Part shown: piece after piece, positions 33,085 through 43,679 of the stretch
Numbering within the stretch: the first letter of the stretch is position 1
How the letters are laid out: every line of letters starts with the position of its first letter
Assembly (NCBI GenBank): GCA_018806985.1
Contig: JADANN010000251.1
Location: 754,001 to 818,000 of the forward strand
Origin: Angiostrongylus vasorum
Taxonomy: Eukaryota; Nematoda; Chromadorea; Rhabditida; Metastrongylidae
Reading direction: 5' to 3'
DNA length: 64,000 nucleotides
Notes under the pieces: model-generated
Database searches by the model: none
The model's input: only the letters and a program-made list of their open reading frames with translations
Told to the model about the DNA's origin: nothing
Position numbers and translations under genes: made by a program

Positions 33085-33235
33085 GGCTTTCTCAGGATTC
33101 TAGTGAGAGCTGACTCCATCACCATTTTACGGCATTCATGAAGAAGACCGATAATCCTCAAGTAGTGGCCGAAGCCACACGCAAATACGAAGGCGTTCGT
33201 GGATGATGGAGATGTGTTTAGAGCCATATTAAACT
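33085..33235 (+). repeat. SINE-like repeat S3, partial
   Basis: TTTACGGCATTCATGAAGAA, GAAGCCACACGCAAATACGA and GGCGTTCGTGGATGATGG match S3 at 22.6 and 38.0 kb. The partner in the other duplication copy is at 46140-46280. Confidence 0.5.
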
Positions 33236-33514
33236 GGAGTATTTTACTCCAAGTCTTAGAAATTTTTGTTTTTTCTCCTGACAACAGAAAATGGTCGTAT
33301 TTAATTGTGGCAAACAAGCAGAATTTTCATTGCAGTGCTTTCGTGGCTTTGCAGAAAGCAACACCAGCGACACTTTGAGTTACCTATGATTACGTGGATT
33401 TTAACAAAGAGAACAAAAAAAAATGAGAAAGGTAGAAATTCGTTTAGGAAGAAGAACCCTAAGTATATTAAGAAAGGAACATCCTATGAATAAGTGGCTT
33501 AATGTTTTCATTTT

Positions 33515-33870
33515 CCATTTGCTGCTTATTCCCTTTTTCGCGGCATGTGTACGATATGAAATACAACCACAGGAATGCTGACCTATGAGCAAAGCTGTGA
33601 ACCTCAGGAGAGCTGCGAGCCAACAATTACTTTTGGTGAAGTTCACGCAATTGAGGCTTATTTCCGTCTACGGGTGATTCCTGATAGTGTCAATGAAGTA
33701 AGAACCTGAGAAAAAGACAAGACAAGGGCTTCGTTTGGTGTGGAGGATACCAGGTGAATCCCCGGGAAAGGGGTTGTTGTGAGTTCGAAACTCGCCTGAC
33801 GTCCTGAGTTTCGCTCATATCTCAGCAGTCCTATGGTTGCTGACATTAGTATTACTTATTTACCTACTAG
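33515..33870. repeat. SINE S1 pair in inverted arrangement (older subfamily)
   Basis: A minus-strand piece (33515-33615) with the S1 tail precedes a plus-strand copy (33640-33870) with a good B box (GAGTTCGAAACTC). The same pair occurs at 46548-46815 in the other duplication copy, so it predates the duplication. Confidence 0.6.
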
Positions 33871-34904
33871 AATATGTTGGTAAAATTTTGAAACAACAGG
33901 AAGTGGTGGATCGCTTACTGCCTTACCCTAGGAGCTGTTCTTCAATGTTCAATTTTATTTCTTCCATACGACTTCACAAAACATGCAAACATTTCTTTAT
34001 TCGGCTATTTTTTGTAGTATCCGCAATTCGCAAACTTCTGGTTTGCGCTGTCACGTCAGCGTTTTGTCTTCTTCATGAATGTCCTAAAGAGTTGATAGAG
34101 CGTCATTCGGGATAGCCTCCTAGTTCTTTCTCGGTTTTTCACCAAGTCTCCCTATTGGTCTCTCTGGATTGAAGAGAGCCGTTCCTAGAGAAAAAGAGTG
34201 GCGAAATGCCACACCTCACTCCCACCTCCCCTGGAGGGATAGGATCCATGGGCGTCCTATCGCACTCTTTCTCTAGCTACTGCTTCCTTCGTCCAACTGC
34301 TCTTTATGCAAATAGAAAAATATGTTTATGTGAGGTGTTTTACGATCTCCGAATAGTATTGTTCGCAATAGTTGAAAAAAAGTTTGCGTGGCTGTCTCTC
34401 TATCCTTTTTTTTAAGCAATAACTCGTACTAACTTTAAGAAGAAGAACATTTTAGCGGAATTGAAATGAGGTTAACAATGATAGTGTTTCAAAAAAGAAT
34501 GACATTGACACTCTACAAGTACCACGTAGCGAATAGGGCTGAAATACGAGTGTTGTTGTGATTTTGTAGAAATCTCCATGTGAACGTTTCTGAAGACCAA
34601 TTCATGGCAGAGATTGTCTTTTGTTAAAGAAATGTGAGTACACAACTATTCAGGCGACCTTAAAGATATTTTCTTGACACTGGGATTTTTTAGATACCAA
34701 TTTCTGATGTTTAGTGCCTTGACACCTCGATAATCTAAATGCTCACTTCTTCCATCATTACAATGCTGAAGTTTGAGAAAAATTCAAAGCCTTAGTTGGG
34801 CTTCGAAGCCATAACTGCTTCTGCACAGAGTTCACGTGCAATCCACCACACCAACCCACCTTTCACTGGCCTTTCTCTTAGACATTTTTTTCCTATTCGT
34901 TCTA

Positions 34905-35400
34905 TCAACTATACTAATCTCTCGTCGACGGGAATAATTGGTGAGAACAAATCGGCAGTGGGCTCACTTAAGGCGAAGCGAGGGTTTCGGTTGGTGTAGC
35001 AGTAGCACGTCGGCCCCCTTTAAATTACTCGTACCTCAGGGTCCGTGTGGTTGTATTTCACATGGCATCCTTCCATGCCACAGACTTCCCTCACAGACAG
35101 ATCGCTTGCCGGTTAGTCGCGGCGTGGGCGGTACCCAAGTGGTGAATAGGGCGTTAATCGCGGAGCAAAAGCGAACTTGCTTCCCTGAGACGCAGGTGGA
35201 TCCAGAGCATGGACTCCCCTGTTTGCGCCGATTCGGGGAATGACTACCATCTGTGTTCACGAGAGCATATTCATGCAAGCGTGCGTGAGTGTGTTTTCGT
35301 CTTTGTGGATCGTATTCTGCGAGTCAATTCGGCCAAAAGCAGGTGAAACAGGTGAACCCGCCATGAAAAACAGGGCAGCCAGTAAATAACAAGCTAATAC
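34905..35400 (+). mobile_element. SINE S1 interrupted by the remnant of a LINE
   Basis: S1 (34905-35077, resuming 35357-35400 with CAGGGCAGCCAGTAAATAA) is split at 35078-35356 by a piece of RTE LINE. That piece consists of the LINE 5' leader (to GTCAATTCGGCCAAAAGC, 35322-35339) joined directly to the LINE 3' tail (AGGTGAAACAGGTGAAC). Flanks CCTTCCATG (35069-35077) and CCCGCCATG (35357-35365) are the target duplication. The other duplication copy has the same insertion with about 3 kb of LINE (48078-51088). Confidence 0.8.
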
Positions 35401-35721
35401 TTTAGGCTATTTATTTATAATTTGTTCTGTTTTCATTATGCTTCGTTTTTCACTTTTAAAAAATTCTATTCTTTTGACTCTTTCGAACTAAGATCTACCT
35501 AATTATAAACAATTTAAAATGTCCATGTTGTTGTGTTTTGCAGAGCCCTATCACCACTGAGACAAAACTGCTGATCTTTACAAAAATTAAACACGAGAAA
35601 AATGAAAGATTAGGAAGTCGTGGCATAGGATACTCCAATTTTCACAAAAGTGCAAGCTCTCCGTACCTCCACTACATTTTATTCTAAAATCAGAAGTTCC
35701 GAAAAATAAACAGTGTGTTAA

Positions 35722-35880
35722 CTCCTTATTTGTTGCCTACGACAACTTTCCACAGCAGGGTATTATGTGAAGTACAACTACAACGATGCTGAGATATTTG
35801 CAAGACTCCGGGGCGCAGGTGACTACGGTGGGGAACGAACGCGCTATTACCCTTTTCAGCACCTAACGCGTTAATCCCAC
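35722..35880 (-). repeat. SINE S1, minus copy cut at LINE-B
   Basis: TTGTTGCCTACGACAACTTT (tail side), GCTGAGATATTTGCAAGACT, GGGGAACGAACGCGCTATTA and CGCGTTAATCCCACGG, where the LINE-B leader begins. Confidence 0.65.
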
Positions 35881-36855
35881 GGATCTCCCTCATATGAGGG
35901 GATCTCGAGCCGGTTAGTCGCGAGGCTACGTAGTGTGTCCCCAGGTGGCGGATAGGGGGTTTATCGCAGGTGGATCCAAAGGATGGACTCCCTGTTTCTG
36001 CTGCGCCGATTTGGCACATACTTTCTGCATTTACGGGACTATTCATGCACACGTGTGTTGTGCGTTCTAGTTTATGCAGATTGTATTCTACGAGTCAATT
36101 CGGCCAAAAGCCTGCAATCAAGTGACAGGGAAGTAGATGGGAGGCCGTTAGGAGTCGCCTCCAACAAATAAGCTCCATGTCCACTCTGGGAGAGCCTGGC
36201 AAGCTACCCGTGAGTATACCCAGCCCCCACGTTCAAAGCCCAGCAGGCTATACGTGGGTATCAAAAATGCTAAACACAGTGAAAAAAAACGGGCCTTATT
36301 CCACTGACCCCCGAAAGAGCCCCCCCAATTTTGCAGCGGTGGGTAGGACGAGTACGGAGACGCTGCTAAAATCTCAGGGCCAATGGAAGTTGCCTGGATT
36401 TCAAAGAACTATGGTGACGATCTGTACCTACAATGCACGTAAACTTGCATCCGAGTCCTCGATAGAAGACTTGCTCATACAAGCAAGAAGGAAAAAGTAC
36501 GACGTCATCGGCCTGGCCGAGACGAGAAGACGCCAGCCTTTCAACGCCGTCTATGACACCGGAGAAGAACTGTTCCTCAGAACATGCGACAGTAGAGGAG
36601 TTGGCAGCGTCGGCGTTCTCGTCAACACGAGTTTCTCCGTGAACATCGATTCATTCGAACAACTTACAACCCGAATTGGACGTTTACGATTGAAGAGAAG
36701 TGGATCAATACCGGCTTTGACAATCTTCGTCGTTTACGCGCCGACATCAAACTATGACGAAGAAGAAGCCGAAGCATTCTATATGGGCTAGAGAAGTTCT
36801 GCAGAGAAAACCACACATTCTTCAAGGTCATCATTGGAGATTTCAACACCAATGA
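35880..36855 (+). mobile_element. RTE-type LINE, 5' part with open endonuclease frame (LINE-B)
   Basis: 5' leader from about 35880, then an open frame of 204 codons (36177-36791): NARKLASESSIEDLLIQARR, YDVIGLAETRRR (catalytic Glu), RGVGSVGVLVNTSF, TIFVVYAPTSNYDEEE. A frameshift near 36785 separates it from the next block ([10 protein letters not shown], 36819-36848), where the LINE stops abruptly. LINEs normally lose their 5' end, so a missing 3' end points to a later deletion or breakpoint; the right arm of the inverted duplication begins here. Confidence 0.85.
36177..36791 (+). pseudogene. LINE-B endonuclease N-terminal domain
   Basis: Longest uninterrupted endonuclease frame in the window. 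It has the N-terminal NAR motif, AETRR with the metal-binding Glu, and YAPTSNYDEEE, but lacks the C-terminal GDFN, SDH catalytic blocks and all of RT. The start ATG (36177) lies in sequence shared with other copies (CTCCATGTCCACTCTGG), which supports it as the family start. Confidence 0.8.
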
Positions 36856-37757
36856 GACTGATAACACTATTCAAAATTGTTCTCCCTTGTGTTCTCTAGT
36901 GATTACTTGCCACCTGGTTGTTACAGGAATGTTAATAAGGTATAGCCTTCCATGACAACTGAAATGGTTGTCGGAAACGAACTTTTATTTTCTTATTAAC
37001 AACAATTTATTTACCGTCATTCCATGTTAATCACCTCTTCTATTTTCTACTTCTATCTTTTGTTTCTATTTTGCAGTCGAAATCTTTGTTCAGTTGTTTT
37101 TTTCCATAGAATTGCGGAAAAGAGATGAATGTGCGGTTTCAAAAAAAGAAAGAAACAAATTATAGATGAAAGGTGAGCAATTCGGCGACAAGGTTGACTG
37201 GACGTGCAAACCACCATTCTGGTACGGTTTCGCGAATGTCGTTTTAGCGACGTCATTTCTGACACTGAACATATTTACTGTAGCTGTAAGTTTTACCTAA
37301 TCTTTCTATTCCCCCCTGTATCATACGAGCTACCGTAGTCAACGATCTGTTAAAGGCAATTCGACTTCATGAGAACTTCTCAAAGTGGACGTCGCACCAA
37401 ATCATGTTCTTCATTTCACTTTGCGATATCACTCAGCTCACAATACATGTTTGCAGTGGTGCATCGCTGATGTTGGAGTGGGAAATGCCATATCTATTGA
37501 ATATAGTGAGTGAAGTACGAACTGATTGCATATGTAGTGATTACAATGAATTACAGCTACCATGACAATGAACTCATTTCATTACTAAAATACACCTCAA
37601 AATCCGGGAAAATCGGAAATCCGACGAGCAAAGCGATTTCTCGGCAAAATGTATGCCGGAAACATCCAGTGGGGCCAGTATCATGTTCCATCCACTTTAT
37701 TAGATAGGCCCACTAATATTTCATAGAATTATGCACTTGCAATTTCGTTTTTTCGCT

Positions 37758-38105
37758 TTAGGGGTGGATAGCAAAGTGGTAGTAAGGTCTGTTATCACGG
37801 GCATGATTCTAGTTCGGTTCCGCTCATGGCCAACCAAGCCTCTTATCACCCGTGGGTCGGGGAATTGGTACCGGACTGGCCTCGGAAAGAACATCACTCT
37901 CTGAAATCGAACTGGGAACGCTCCAGCCAAGTTATCTCAGGGTTCCAGGCAGAATTGCTCGACCAGCGTTCTACGACATTCAAAATGAAATGAAAATCCT
38001 CAAGGAGCAACCAAAGTCACACGTAAGAGTTGGAGGACCTTCATAGATGATTGGTGCCAGGAAACGAATTGAATGTGAAAAGTGTTGATTCCGCACAGTA
38101 GACGT
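37758..38105 (+). repeat. tRNA-derived SINE, family S3
   Basis: tRNA-like head GGGGTGGATAGCAAAGTGG (A box) and CTAGTTCGGTTCC (B box), body CTCTCTGAAATCGAACTGGG, tail TCATAGATGATTGGTGCC. Specific to the right arm, in chemoreceptor intron 2. Confidence 0.65.
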
Positions 38106-38309
38106 GAAGGCGGGACATGGAAAAAAATTTTGTTTTGTTTGATTTTTTGCTTAAAAGATAAGAAATTATCCGCGTGACCTAATGACAAGCATAACGTGCT
38201 TCCCACGTCATTACTACAGGTAATCATAAATTCTTCTCGGGTAATCAGGTAAGCTTCCTACACAAACGAGTTTCTGGAGAGAAATGGCAAGCTTACTGAA
38301 CTGTAAAGC

Positions 38310-38990
38310 AAGGAGAGACTACTAATTTAGACCTTTAGGGTTTGGGCTGTTTTCATGTTTCGATATCGGCTTTGTTGATGACATCGCTCTTAACTAACGA
38401 GTCTACCTACCAAGCGAACGAGTGCTCATCCGTTTTGAGAACGGTTATGGAAAAGTTGGTCTTTGGCGCAATAATAGTAAGGGGACTTTCACAAGAAGCG
38501 GATACGTTGCTAATGTTTTCTGAAAGGTCTGGTTTTATGCATTTATCAAGATGTTAAAATGTGAAGAATTTTCTCTAGAGTTGAGTAGAAAGGAATGAGC
38601 AGCTTAGAAAGATTAGGATATCACCAAGGATGTGGTAATGAGCACAAAAAACTCCATGTTTAGTACCAACCACAACGATTCTTCTTATTAACGTTGGCAT
38701 CGGAAACCCTAGACGCTGTTGGGAAATGTAAGGTCTCTCAGCCGTATAAAACGCGCTATCGAGAGGACAGTTCTGAAAGTATTCCACATCACACAAGTGA
38801 AAAAAGGAATCCGAAAAGCCAAGCTATTCAAACAATTAAATGTTAGAGAAGATACCGCCTTAATCGTGATGTCCACAGTAGACCAGAAATCAATGGAGAT
38901 AATCATAATGCTCGATCGCAAGATTGATTTTCTAATCGATATTAGCACACGTATGTTACTACTTTTATGATTTTTTGGTAGTAACCTAAA
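38310..38990 (+). mobile_element. RTE-like LINE fragment, very decayed (LINE-G)
   Basis: GFVDDIAL stands where RTE has RFADDIVL. SRIKRAIERTVLKVFHITQV then KKGIRKAKLFKQ matches the RTE post-palm region (IERAIERTMLG.S..TQVR.GIR). No 5' part. Inserted in chemoreceptor intron 2 of the right arm only. Confidence 0.65.
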
Positions 38991-39227
38991 AAGCAAACCT
39001 ACTGGTTAAACACATATGTAAAGTGTAACTATGGCATAGACACCCCATTTGTTGAACCCAGCTGCATCGTATGGTCGTATTTTAGACCGTATTTAACTTA
39101 TATATGGCGCCTGGGAATAGCTACCTACGCTCATGTGGCCTATATAGCCATAACTACCCAAAATTCCTCACATGAGAATGGTTTGTTAGCAGACATCTTT
39201 TAGCTTATAAACCTTAAACCCAAAGCC

Positions 39228-39500
39228 TTCGCCACTGACCATTCCCTGAAGGATGCGCTGTGCATTAAACTTTATTAAGCATGATCAAACCTGAGTAAAT
39301 GAATGTCTGACTTATACAGTAACTTAAGTGGTCAACCGATGTATCAATTGAGTGCTGCTATCCTCACATCTGATCTGGTCCCTAATTTGCCGACAGAGAT
39401 GGAAGGCTCGGTGAGCCTGGGCATCCAATCGAACCGAAAACCACGTCTGTATTGCAGGGCACATCTGATCACTGAGCTAAATGCGTCCCAGATCTTCAGC
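39228..39500 (-). repeat. tRNA-derived SINE, family S2 (shared insertion)
   Basis: Minus-strand S2: worn head near 39490 and tail CGCACAGCGCATCCTTCAGG. Counterpart of 15480-15745. Confidence 0.6.
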
Positions 39501-40202
39501 TTCTGAACGCCCTATTTCTATAATGATTTCAGTTTTTTTGGCTCTATACTGAGTAGTGCCTGGATTTCGTCAAGCATTTACGGTATGCTGCTTGCGGTAC
39601 ATCGACTACTGGGTGTAGTGTATCCTTTCTACGAACTGCGATACTTCACTGGAAGAAACAAAACGGTTAGTCGTCTCCTTTCTCCTTTCTGACTTCCTTT
39701 CTCACTCATCGTCACTATTTTCAGGTAATTTACGCTTTTGCTCACTCATTGATTCCCTTCTTCATTATATTAAAAATTGATTGGTCCGTTTCGATACAAA
39801 TTCCATCGAGAATTATTTTTCGTGGCAATATGACAAGTCGCTTGTTCTGGGCGAACTGTCCTCTGTCATTGGTAGGTAAGCTCTTATAGTTCTTTATAAA
39901 AGCCTCAAAAGTGCACAATTTTTTTTCTTGAAAAAATTAGTCACTTGAGGCAAAAATCTGGGTACCTTAGGCGTCAAACGAATTCGCCAAAACCGTTGCG
40001 GATTTCCAGGCTGTATGGAGTTGAGCAAGAAATTGCTCTCATTACTGAATTTCTTTCCATTTTTTACTAATTACGTCATGCTTCAGATGACTACTCCGTC
40101 GTTCCGCTCATTTTGTGCTCATTTGTGTGTTATTCTATGATCTTCTATAGTATTAAGACCAAGGTGTGTCCAGCGTTTTCAAAATATCCCGACATTCTTA
40201 AC

Positions 40203-40507
40203 CTTTTTATTTACTGCCTACTATAATTTTTTCACAGCAGGATATCATGTAAAATACAATTAAGATGATGCTGAGATATTTGCAAAACTGCGCACCGCAG
40301 GTGTTTGCGGCGAGGAACGAACGCGCTATTACCGTTTCCGAGGGCTAAAGCCTTTACCACCACACCATGCGGGTCTTTCGTTCCACCTGTCTTTCAGCTA
40401 GTTTTGTCGATCAGGTCCATCAGCAATCACCTGTCAACGGGATTGATCTGGTGGTCATAAATCTCGTTGACGGATGATTGCTGATGGCGCTGATCGACAG
40501 AACTAGC
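40203..40507. mobile_element. SINE S1 head-to-head pair, right member short
   Basis: Minus-strand S1 (40203-40455, from its tail TTTTTATTTACTGCCTACTA) meets a 52-bp plus-strand start (40456-40507, CTCGTTGACGGATGATTGCT). The equivalent intron of the left arm (14050-14250) lacks it. No clear target duplication. Confidence 0.6.
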
Positions 40508-40871
40508 TTCGCTTTCCTAGTGCAAGGAATAAATCGTTTTGAAAGGCGAACTTTTAGGGGCATAACGAGAAAGATGGACAATGCTGTCACTATCAGTGTA
40601 GGTGATATTTCTCCTTGTTCTTTACTTGCGTTTTATATTTTTTGCTTCACAATTTGCTCGAGGTTGGTTCGTCTTCATCAACTTTGCAGTAATTGAAGGT
40701 ATTCGTCCACTGTGGGTTTTGTTCGCTAACTTTTATTCTATGGCGATTTGTGGAGCCTTCGCTTAACCCAGATCCGATCGCCTACTTTTGGACGAATTTG
40801 CCGTGGTTTTTTCTATAACGGCGCAAATGCATTTATTTGTATTTGCTTCAGCAGGTAAATAAAGGGTAAAG

Positions 40872-41152
40872 GATAAAGCATTCGCTGTTGATGAATCCTT
40901 AAGGTCCCCAAGGGGTACGCCGTAATTTCGATTTCATCAAGCATCGTTAGAGATGACTGAATGAATATCTGGCCTATAGGATAATTTCGAGTGGTTTATC
41001 GGTGTCAAGTCAGTGTTGCTATCCTCTGAGAGAACTATGGTGCTAATTTGCGGATCCCGAAGGGATGAAAGGCTTAGTGAGCGTCGTTTTCAAGGTTGAA
41101 CTAACGATCACGTGTATATTGCGGTGAATCTCTGACCACTGCGCTACACGCT
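40872..41152 (-). repeat. tRNA-derived SINE, family S2 (shared insertion)
   Basis: Minus-strand S2, head near 41150 (GCGCAGTGGTCAGAGAT on the minus strand), tail at 40872. Counterpart of 13563-13845. Confidence 0.65.
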
Positions 41153-41601
41153 ATGAATGTTTGTAGGATGTTTTTACAGGAAAAATTAGCTAAAAAAGAA
41201 GAAAACCAAGTCTTTATTTAGCACCTTTGAAAACAGCAAGCCTGTTCCTTGATGCAATATCACATTATAATAGGGCATCTATGCTTTATTATATCACTAC
41301 ATTGTAAAACCAGCGTAGTAGTGATTTGGGTCACTGTCATCCTATTAAATGAGGCACACGAATTCCCTGTTTCTTGGTGCATCCTTACTGATAAAGTGTT
41401 ACCTTATTATCAAAGAAGTAAGAGCTGCCTTCCACTAAAGTAAATGAATTCTCATAACCACGCTTATCACTAGATTTGGCACCTCTCGACTCACTAAGAG
41501 TTCTTCTTCATTATAAACTGGTTTCATTTTGGTACAAGACAACATCAAAAATGATTAGTTTTCGGCTTTTTAGATGTTTTTTCCTAGAATACCTTCCTGT
41601 T

Positions 41602-41990
41602 TCAGTGCAGTACGCGAAAATGGCTTGAAATTACTGCAATGTCGACGGCATAGTGAAAAGCTGATATCGGTGAAAGCTTACAGAGAACCCGCAAACAATC
41701 CATTCCATCGTAGTCATTTCCAGTAAGCTCTAAAAATGACCCAAAAATGTCTAATAGTGGACAATTTCCCTTTTTTGGTGCCAACGAGATGCATTCGAAA
41801 GTTTGAGATGTGACCAAAACATTTTGACCCTCATGAAAGTTCTCATAGCAACTTCCATTTGGATACCATAACTCACCTTGCAACTTGTTATACTTGCAAG
41901 AATATCCATTTTTATGAATCCTGTATCTTATTACATTATGTTCATTTTAACCTCAGTTTGTTAATCGTTGATAAAATTTTTACACATGTG
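41602..41990 (-). CDS. Unidentified cysteine-containing (possibly extracellular) gene, terminal exon
   Basis: The minus strand is open from about 41930 (RIHKNGYSCKYNKLQGELWY) through PNGSCYENFHEGQNVLVTSQ, TFECISLAPKKGNCPLLDIF, to HYAVDIAVISSHFRVLH and a stop at 41602. A GTGAGT lies inside this frame (41885-41880), so a splice there is also possible. Cys spacing and the GELWYPNGSCY pattern recall small extracellular Cys-repeat modules of nematode proteins, but I cannot name the family. The partner in the left arm (12757-13150) has lost its frame; the longer open frame here suggests a longer-lived gene. Confidence 0.45.
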
Positions 41991-42156
41991 CGTCAATAGA
42001 TAAATTACCACTCTGTACTAGAATGTGAGTGATGTTCTTTCCAAGCGTAAATTCACGAAAACGAATACGATGCAATCAAAAACCTATTCTGATTTAATAA
42101 CCAGGAAGCAGCCTCACTCATCAACGGTATATCCTCGTAAGAAATTACATGCTTAC

Positions 42157-42400
42157 TTAGTTATTTGGATGACCCATCTTCACTGGTACTGTGTTTTCAA
42201 GCATAATTTCCATTCGTTTCTCTTTCACGAAATCGTAGTCCATGGTGGTGGTCCGCTTCCCAAAATGGTTACGTCCACGAGGCCCATTTCGTAGTCCTGA
42301 AATAGTTGCCATATCCAGGTGTAGATGGCTAACATTAGCCGCGAACACGTCCGCAGATCGTTTGGGTTGTCTTTCAGGAAGACCCTTTCATTCTCTTGTA
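42157..42400 (-). CDS. Unidentified open frame, possible exon
   Basis: A minus-strand frame reads KRSADVFAANVSHLHLDMAT, ISGLRNGPRGRNHFGKRTTT, MDYDFVKEKRMEIMLENTVP and stops at 42157. An acceptor-like CTATTTCAG lies within it (42300). No family recognised. It lies at the outer edge of the inverted duplication; matching sequence at 12.4-12.5 kb is weak. Confidence 0.3.
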
Positions 42401-42539
42401 GTAAACCCACTGTTGTTCTCGTCCATCTGATATCTGTTCTTTCTATTATGTGACCATCTGTGTTTCGTCTTTTGTTTTTTTTATTTTTCTCCAGGATCCC
42501 TTAGATGGGTCAAATTCCGAGGGTCTGAGCTGCCCACAT

Positions 42540-43679
42540 CGGCTAGACGTTATGAATTCCGGTTAAATTTTAAAAAGAAACCGTTCAGGCGCTTTCTGGG
42601 TGGTTCGCAAATTTCTTGACGTGGCGTGAAGTATCAGCTCATATATTTTTTGCTGCATAACAAAGCGTTGGGAGGACTGTTGAATAGAAAAGGTGAGCGA
42701 TGAGTTTTGGTTCAGGTATTTGATCGGTGGGTTCTTTGAGTGGCCCGGAGGCGGCTCATTACGCACTTCTTCATTTACCTACTTCATTCCTTATGTTGCT
42801 GCCCGTGATCACTGAACGTTCAAGGCACACGTACTTGGTGATTTCTGTAACTAGAGAACCACTCAAGTTCGATTCGTTCATCTTCGCACCGTGGGTTCTT
42901 CATGAACTGGGTCTTCGTCATATTTATGAGCTATGCAATCTTTCTTTCCGCTTCGTTGAGTTCACTGAGTATTGTCTCTGCTTCACTGGTACTCCTCGAA
43001 GAGATGGTTTCATCGGCAAAACGAAGACTTGAAACCATCAATATGGATGCTCTTCTCATCCCAATCGAGTGGCTTTGTTCTCTGCAGCAGTACGACAATG
43101 AACAGCTGCCGCCTTGTAGAACCCGTTTTCCTATGGTTGCGGCAAGAGGTCAATATAAAAGCGGTATTTTCGTGGTACAGTTCGGGTAATATCCTACTAG
43201 TGATCATATATGACGGGTTCTCTCCTATTGGCCGACGAGCCTTCATAGGACTACATTCGTAACAACGCTGTCAAACGCTTCTTCGTAGTCGATAAAAGTA
43301 AGGACAAGATCAGGTGGTACTCCCGACATACTTCTAAGATCCATGATACGGTTTGGATGTGGTCTATGCAACAGAGTCCTTGTCGGAATTTTGATTGTTC
43401 AACTGTTGTGCTTCATCGAAGGTCTTCGATATGCGCAAAAGAGTAAACTTCGTGAACAGTTTTTAGAGTACACTTAACGAGCATACTGGACGGTAGTTAG
43501 CATATGTAATTTGTGACCACAAGCTCTAAGAAAATCGACGGCGATGTTATCTGATCTTGGAGCTGTGCTTGTCTTCATGCTTTCTTTCGCAACTGGAGCT
43601 TCATAGAGTTAAATGCCAGGAGGTGACTTCGGAGTCTGGAACGGGAATTTCAGGACGAAAACGATTGGTATAGAACCTT
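42540..43679 (-). mobile_element. RTE-like LINE of a second type (LINE-F)
   Basis: Minus-strand pieces: FYTNRFRPEIPVPDSEVTSW (near 43660), APRSDNIAVDFLRACGHKL, FIDYEEAFDSVVTNVVL (43270-43320), KPLDWDEKSIHIDG (43050-43090), LRFADETIS (FADD changed to FADE, 43009-43020), STSEAETILSELNEA, TQFMKNP. These match the RT-palm order of RTE LINEs but differ clearly from LINE-A/B/C. Many frame breaks. It abuts a PLE at 43680. Confidence 0.75.

Larger units (their letters stand above)
31830..35725. repeat. Direct segmental duplication, copy 1
   Basis: Matches about 45245-51335 in the same orientation. Aligned landmarks: CGCT(G)GATTATTA near 31858 and ACACTGGATTATTA near 45271; CGCTGTTACGGACATGCTA (32018) and TGCTGTTACGGATATGCTA (45430); an S3 piece (33.1/46.2); an S1 pair (33.5-33.9/46.55-46.8); an S1 split by a LINE (34.9-35.4/47.88-51.1); and ACTTTTAAAAAATTCTA (35453/51183). 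No coding gene is evident in either copy. Confidence 0.85.
37166..40854 (+). pseudogene. Srt-type 7TM chemoreceptor, right copy (frameshifted)
   Basis: Plus-strand exons: 37166-37285 (TM1), 37356-37505 (HQIMFFISLCDITQLTIHVC, TM2), 39533-39665 (SAWISSSIYGMLLAVHRLLG, TM3), 39725-39871 (TM4), 40087-40163 (DYSVVPLILCSFVCYSMIFY, TM5) and about 40650-40854 (TM6-7). Exons 1, 2 and 5 equal the left copy in length and stay open. Exon 3 is 133 bp (extra T at its 5' end), exon 4 is 147 bp (extra A and extra T in homopolymers), and exon 6 has a 2-base loss and a gained T. Intron 2 has grown to 2 kb by SINE and LINE insertions. It is either a pseudogene or a gene spoiled by homopolymer errors in the assembly. 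Role of the family: chemosensory receptor. Confidence 0.75.
36860..42200. repeat. Right arm of inverted segmental duplication
   Basis: Reverse complement of about 12550-16700. It is longer because of insertions unique to this arm: an S3 SINE (37758-38105), a LINE fragment (38310-38990) and an S1 pair (40203-40507). It lacks the S1 dimer found in the left arm. Confidence 0.85.
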
